DNA of 8,767 nt from Clostridia bacterium (lineage in GTDB: Bacteria > Bacillota > Clostridia > Oscillospirales > Acutalibacteraceae): contig CAAEBW010000076.1 in assembly GCA_900754145.1 (NCBI GenBank), positions 1 through 8,767 of the forward strand, in the 5' to 3' direction. The notes beneath the pieces were generated by a model. It was not told where the DNA came from and ran no database searches. It worked only from the letters and a program-made list of their open reading frames with translations. How positions within the stretch are numbered: the stretch's first letter is position 1; every line of letters begins with the position of its first letter. The position numbers were made by a program, and so were the translations under genes. Positions 6,661-8,767 of this stretch are shown here, piece by piece.

Positions 6661-7329
6661 ATGAAAAAGGTCTTTTCGGGCGAGGTTTACGAGGTTTTGC
6701 CCATATCGGGCGGTATAATTTTTTCCTACTGCAAGGACGTTATCGAGGAAAATACCTTAGTCGCTTATAAAATGATTACCTTTGACAACGGCAGGTTCAC
6801 CGACGTTGCGAAAAATATATATCTGCTTACCAAATTCGGAAACAACTATAAGTCGGTTGCTATGCAGTGCGATAACTATATCACCGAAAAATCTATAGTG
6901 CTTCCAAACGGCAAGGTCTTTTTGCTTTCGCAGGACGGTACTGCCAGACTTTTGGGAGCTGACGCGGTTTCTGTATGGACGGGCGAGCTTAAATACCGCG
7001 GCTGTAACGCTACGGATATTGCCCTTTATAAAAACGCGCTTTGGGCAAGCTTTGCGGACTGCAATGTACTCCTGCGCTACAACCTTACCGCAATGCGGGA
7101 GGAGCTAAGAATAGGCGGGAATAAATCCCCGTTTAATAAGCCGTCGGGGCTCTTTGTTGAGGGGGACACCGTTATGGTAAGCAATGTCGGCTCTTCAAAG
7201 CTTACGGAAGTAAATCTCGAAACCTACAGCGTTTTTGATTACGAGGAATTTTCAGAGCCTGTAAAGCAGTATGTAAAGGTCGGTGACAACCGCTTCGCGG
7301 TGCTTGATTCGGGACTTTATCTTATTTAG
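6661..7329 (+). CDS. Unrecognised small beta-propeller-like protein
   Basis: A 222-residue protein with no signal peptide or membrane segment, which I do not recognise as a named family. Its pattern of short strands and turns suggests a beta-propeller. One blade-like unit spans about 116-147 (ATDIALYKNALWASFADC and following). The clearest spans about 151-189, where a GGNKSPFNKPSGLFVEGD segment followed by MVSNVGSSKLTEVN resembles an NHL/SMP-30 blade (P-x-G-hydrophobic, then a V-x-N/D-x-G-x-x-K-hydrophobic strand). At about four to five blades' worth of sequence it is short for a closed propeller, so it may dimerise or form an open fold. It is the last gene of the operon, 16 nt after the PLP gene and followed by a strong hairpin. 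The function is unknown; a sensor or scaffold role is only a guess. Confidence 0.8.
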   Translation: MKKVFSGEVYEVLPISGGIIFSYCKDVIEENTLVAYKMITFDNGRFTDVAKNIYLLTKFGNNYKSVAMQCDNYITEKSIVLPNGKVFLLSQDGTARLLGADAVSVWTGELKYRGCNATDIALYKNALWASFADCNVLLRYNLTAMREELRIGGNKSPFNKPSGLFVEGDTVMVSNVGSSKLTEVNLETYSVFDYEEFSEPVKQYVKVGDNRFAVLDSGLYLI

Positions 7330-7341
7330 ATATTAGACGGC

Positions 7342-7363
7342 GGGGCGATGTAATCATCGCCCC
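7342..7363. terminator. Convergent operon-end hairpin
   Basis: A perfect 9-bp GC-rich stem GGGGCGATG (7342-7350) and CATCGCCCC (7355-7363) encloses a TAAT loop, 12 nt after the stop of the propeller-like gene and 8 nt before the stop of the opposing lipoprotein gene. T-runs are weak on both sides (AATTTAG to the right), so it may act from both directions or work as a transcript end stabiliser. Confidence 0.65.
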
Positions 7364-7371
7364 AATTTAGT

Positions 7372-7872
7372 TCATTTCAATATCGTTACATTTTTGAAAT
7401 TAACGGTGAAGCCGCTGTTGTCCTCGGCGGAGATTGGCAGTCCCGTAGCTCCTAGGTACAGCTTGTAGCTTATATCCGAGGAATCGCGGGAGATACAGTA
7501 GGAGTCGCCCTCTAAGGCGACGGATATATCCTCCTTAAATGTATCCTTTAATATTTCGTAAAGTCTTGTACAGCAGGCGCTCTCTGGCAGGGACTTAAAA
7601 TCGGTTTTGTATTCAAGTCCCGCGTATTTTGCGGTTATCTCTTCGCCGTTAAAATGAAACACAAGCCCCTTTATTGTGTCGGGCGAGGTTATTTCCATAT
7701 CGGTTTCGCCGTTTTTTGCCACCGTGACGTTTGCTTCGCAGCACTCGTTGTAATATGTAAGGTCGGCCACAAAGGAAATACCGCTTGTGACGGGGGTTAC
7801 GGAAATCTTTTTCTCGCCGCAGGCGCAAAGAAATAAAATCACAAGGGATAAAACCGATATTATTTTTTTCAA
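7372..7872 (-). CDS. Putative lipoprotein, possible LolA/GerS-like fold
   Basis: This 166-residue protein is exported and probably membrane-anchored. It starts MKK, followed by a hydrophobic stretch (4-15) and a lipobox LCAC with Cys18 as the likely lipidated residue. The mature part is rich in beta strands. The pattern around 60-90 (SPDTIKGLVFHFNGEEITAKYAGLEY) recalls LolA-type lipoprotein carriers and the clostridial GerS lipoprotein; this resemblance is weak and unverified. Two adjacent cysteine pairs, 44-45 and 100-101, are unusual for a short anaerobe lipoprotein and could form disulfides. Translation starts at a TTG (7872) that is preceded by AGGAG (complement of 7882-7886) at 9 nt. It lies 26 nt downstream of nnr on the same strand and is probably co-transcribed with it. 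Confidence 0.8.
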   Translation of the reverse strand: MKKIISVLSLVILFLCACGEKKISVTPVTSGISFVADLTYYNECCEANVTVAKNGETDMEITSPDTIKGLVFHFNGEEITAKYAGLEYKTDFKSLPESACCTRLYEILKDTFKEDISVALEGDSYCISRDSSDISYKLYLGATGLPISAEDNSGFTVNFKNVTILK

Positions 7873-7898
7873 GCTAAAGCACTCCTATCGGGGTTAGA

Positions 7899-8767
7899 CT
7901 AAAGCTCCTCTATTAAATCGGACGGAAGCATCGCGCGCTCTCCGCGTTTTGCCGCGGTCTTGTCACCCGCCTCGCCGTGGAGATATACCGCCGCTTTTGC
8001 CGCATCTTGAGCACTAAAGCCTTGCGCCAAAAGTGAAAGAGTAATTCCCGCGAGCGCGTCGCCGCTGCCGCCGGTGGACATACCGGGGTTGCCCGTCATA
8101 TTAAAATACACTTCACCCGAAGGGTCGGCAATTATCGTGTCAGCGCCCTTAAGCACCAGCACACAGCCGTACCTTACTGCAAAATCCCGTGCGATTTCAA
8201 CGCGGTTTTCCTCAACCTCGGAGACGCTTAAAGAACAAAGCCTTGCCATTTCGCCCGGGTGGGGAGTAAGAATTACAGGAGCCTTGCTTTTCTTTATAAT
8301 ATCTATGCTGTTCGATAGAGCATTTATGCCATCGGCGTCTATAACAATCGGAATTTCCGAGGTTTCTATCAGATCCCTTACAAGACGCGCGGTATCCCCG
8401 TTATTGCCCATTCCACAGCCTATAAGCACCGCCGAGCAGCCCTTTAAAAGCTCGGGCAGGCTAAGATTATCGGGGCAAAGCGTGCCGTTTTGGTTTGGCT
8501 TTACGGGAACGCAGACCGCCTCGGGAGCCGAGACGGTAAAGGGATAGTAAATATTATCGCAAAGTGCCGCTTTAAGTATGCCGATTCCGCTCCTTAGCGC
8601 CGCCCTTGCCGCAAGAATTGCCGCCCCTGCCATACCGTAGCTGCCGCAAAGCATCAGTCCCGTGCCGAAGGTACCCTTGTGGGAGTTGTGTTTTCGTTTT
8701 TTAAATATCGGCTTTTCGGTTGTCAAAAAGCTGTAACCGACAGGCGGCGCGCCGATGTCCGCAACAA
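7899..8767 (-). CDS. nnr: NAD(P)H-hydrate repair enzyme Nnr, dehydratase domain (5' end outside window)
   Basis: The cytosolic ADP-dependent dehydratase domain restores NAD(P)H from its hydrated form. The reading frame stays open to the right edge: codons between 8727 and 8767 read ADIGAPPVGYSF, typical of the end of the YjeF_N epimerase domain. The gene is therefore probably a bifunctional epimerase-dehydratase whose start lies outside the window; the TTG at 8726 is not its true start. Dehydratase motifs are clear: HKGTFG with CGSYGMAGAA, IDADGIN, TPHPGE (8250-8267), LKGADTIIA, and NPGMSTGGSGDALAG with the catalytic Asp encoded at 8058-8060. The usual GPGLG loop reads GCGMG (8406-8420). The gene is upstream of the lipoprotein gene in a leftward pair. 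Fragment of about 289 residues; whole bifunctional proteins run near 500. Confidence 0.93.
   Translation of the reverse strand, partial: VADIGAPPVGYSFLTTEKPIFKKRKHNSHKGTFGTGLMLCGSYGMAGAAILAARAALRSGIGILKAALCDNIYYPFTVSAPEAVCVPVKPNQNGTLCPDNLSLPELLKGCSAVLIGCGMGNNGDTARLVRDLIETSEIPIVIDADGINALSNSIDIIKKSKAPVILTPHPGEMARLCSLSVSEVEENRVEIARDFAVRYGCVLVLKGADTIIADPSGEVYFNMTGNPGMSTGGSGDALAGITLSLLAQGFSAQDAAKAAVYLHGEAGDKTAAKRGERAMLPSDLIEEL

Noticed and set aside
8724..8726. TTG as the start of the Nnr gene
   Set aside because: The frame remains open upstream and encodes sequence typical of the end of the epimerase domain, so the gene continues beyond the window.

Overview
The window looks like a chromosomal segment of a low-to-mid GC Gram-positive anaerobe, most likely a clostridial Firmicute of the Oscillospirales/Ruminococcaceae type. 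This is an inference from several signs: strong AGGAGG-type ribosome binding sites, frequent TTG and GTG starts, a consensus sigma-A promoter, a DUF2935-like protein, tandem M42 peptidases, a YnbB-type PLP protein and a Gram-positive lipoprotein. No rRNA or tRNA gene, transposase, integrase, CRISPR array or phage gene was seen.

Layout. Positions 1-311 hold no credible gene. They contain two copies of a 98-bp direct repeat, each with a perfect small hairpin and a GCGTC-T(6) end, followed by two oppositely oriented intrinsic terminators. A leftward gene (312-1157) encodes a probable DUF2935 protein. It diverges from a rightward operon driven by a textbook promoter at 1223-1251.

The operon has six genes (1301-7329): murD, two M42 metallopeptidase paralogues, a GNAT-like protein, a methionine gamma-lyase family (YnbB/aluminium resistance) PLP protein, and an unrecognised small beta-propeller-like protein. 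The first five genes overlap one another by 1, 8, 4 and 19 nt, and the sixth follows after 16 nt, so they are almost certainly co-transcribed and translationally coupled. The operon ends at a strong hairpin at 7342-7363. Beyond it, two leftward genes face it: a lipoprotein (7372-7872) and, upstream of that, the nnr gene (7899 to beyond the window edge), which repairs hydrated NAD(P)H.

How they fit together. MurD adds D-glutamate to the peptidoglycan precursor. The M42 enzymes probably trim amino acids from peptides, possibly as a mixed-subunit tetrahedral particle. The PLP protein probably acts on a sulfur or other amino acid. The common theme is amino-acid and cell-wall housekeeping; a dedicated new pathway is not demonstrated. 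The least explained items are the tandem repeat, the propeller-like gene and the conserved-looking coupling of murD to a peptidase pair.
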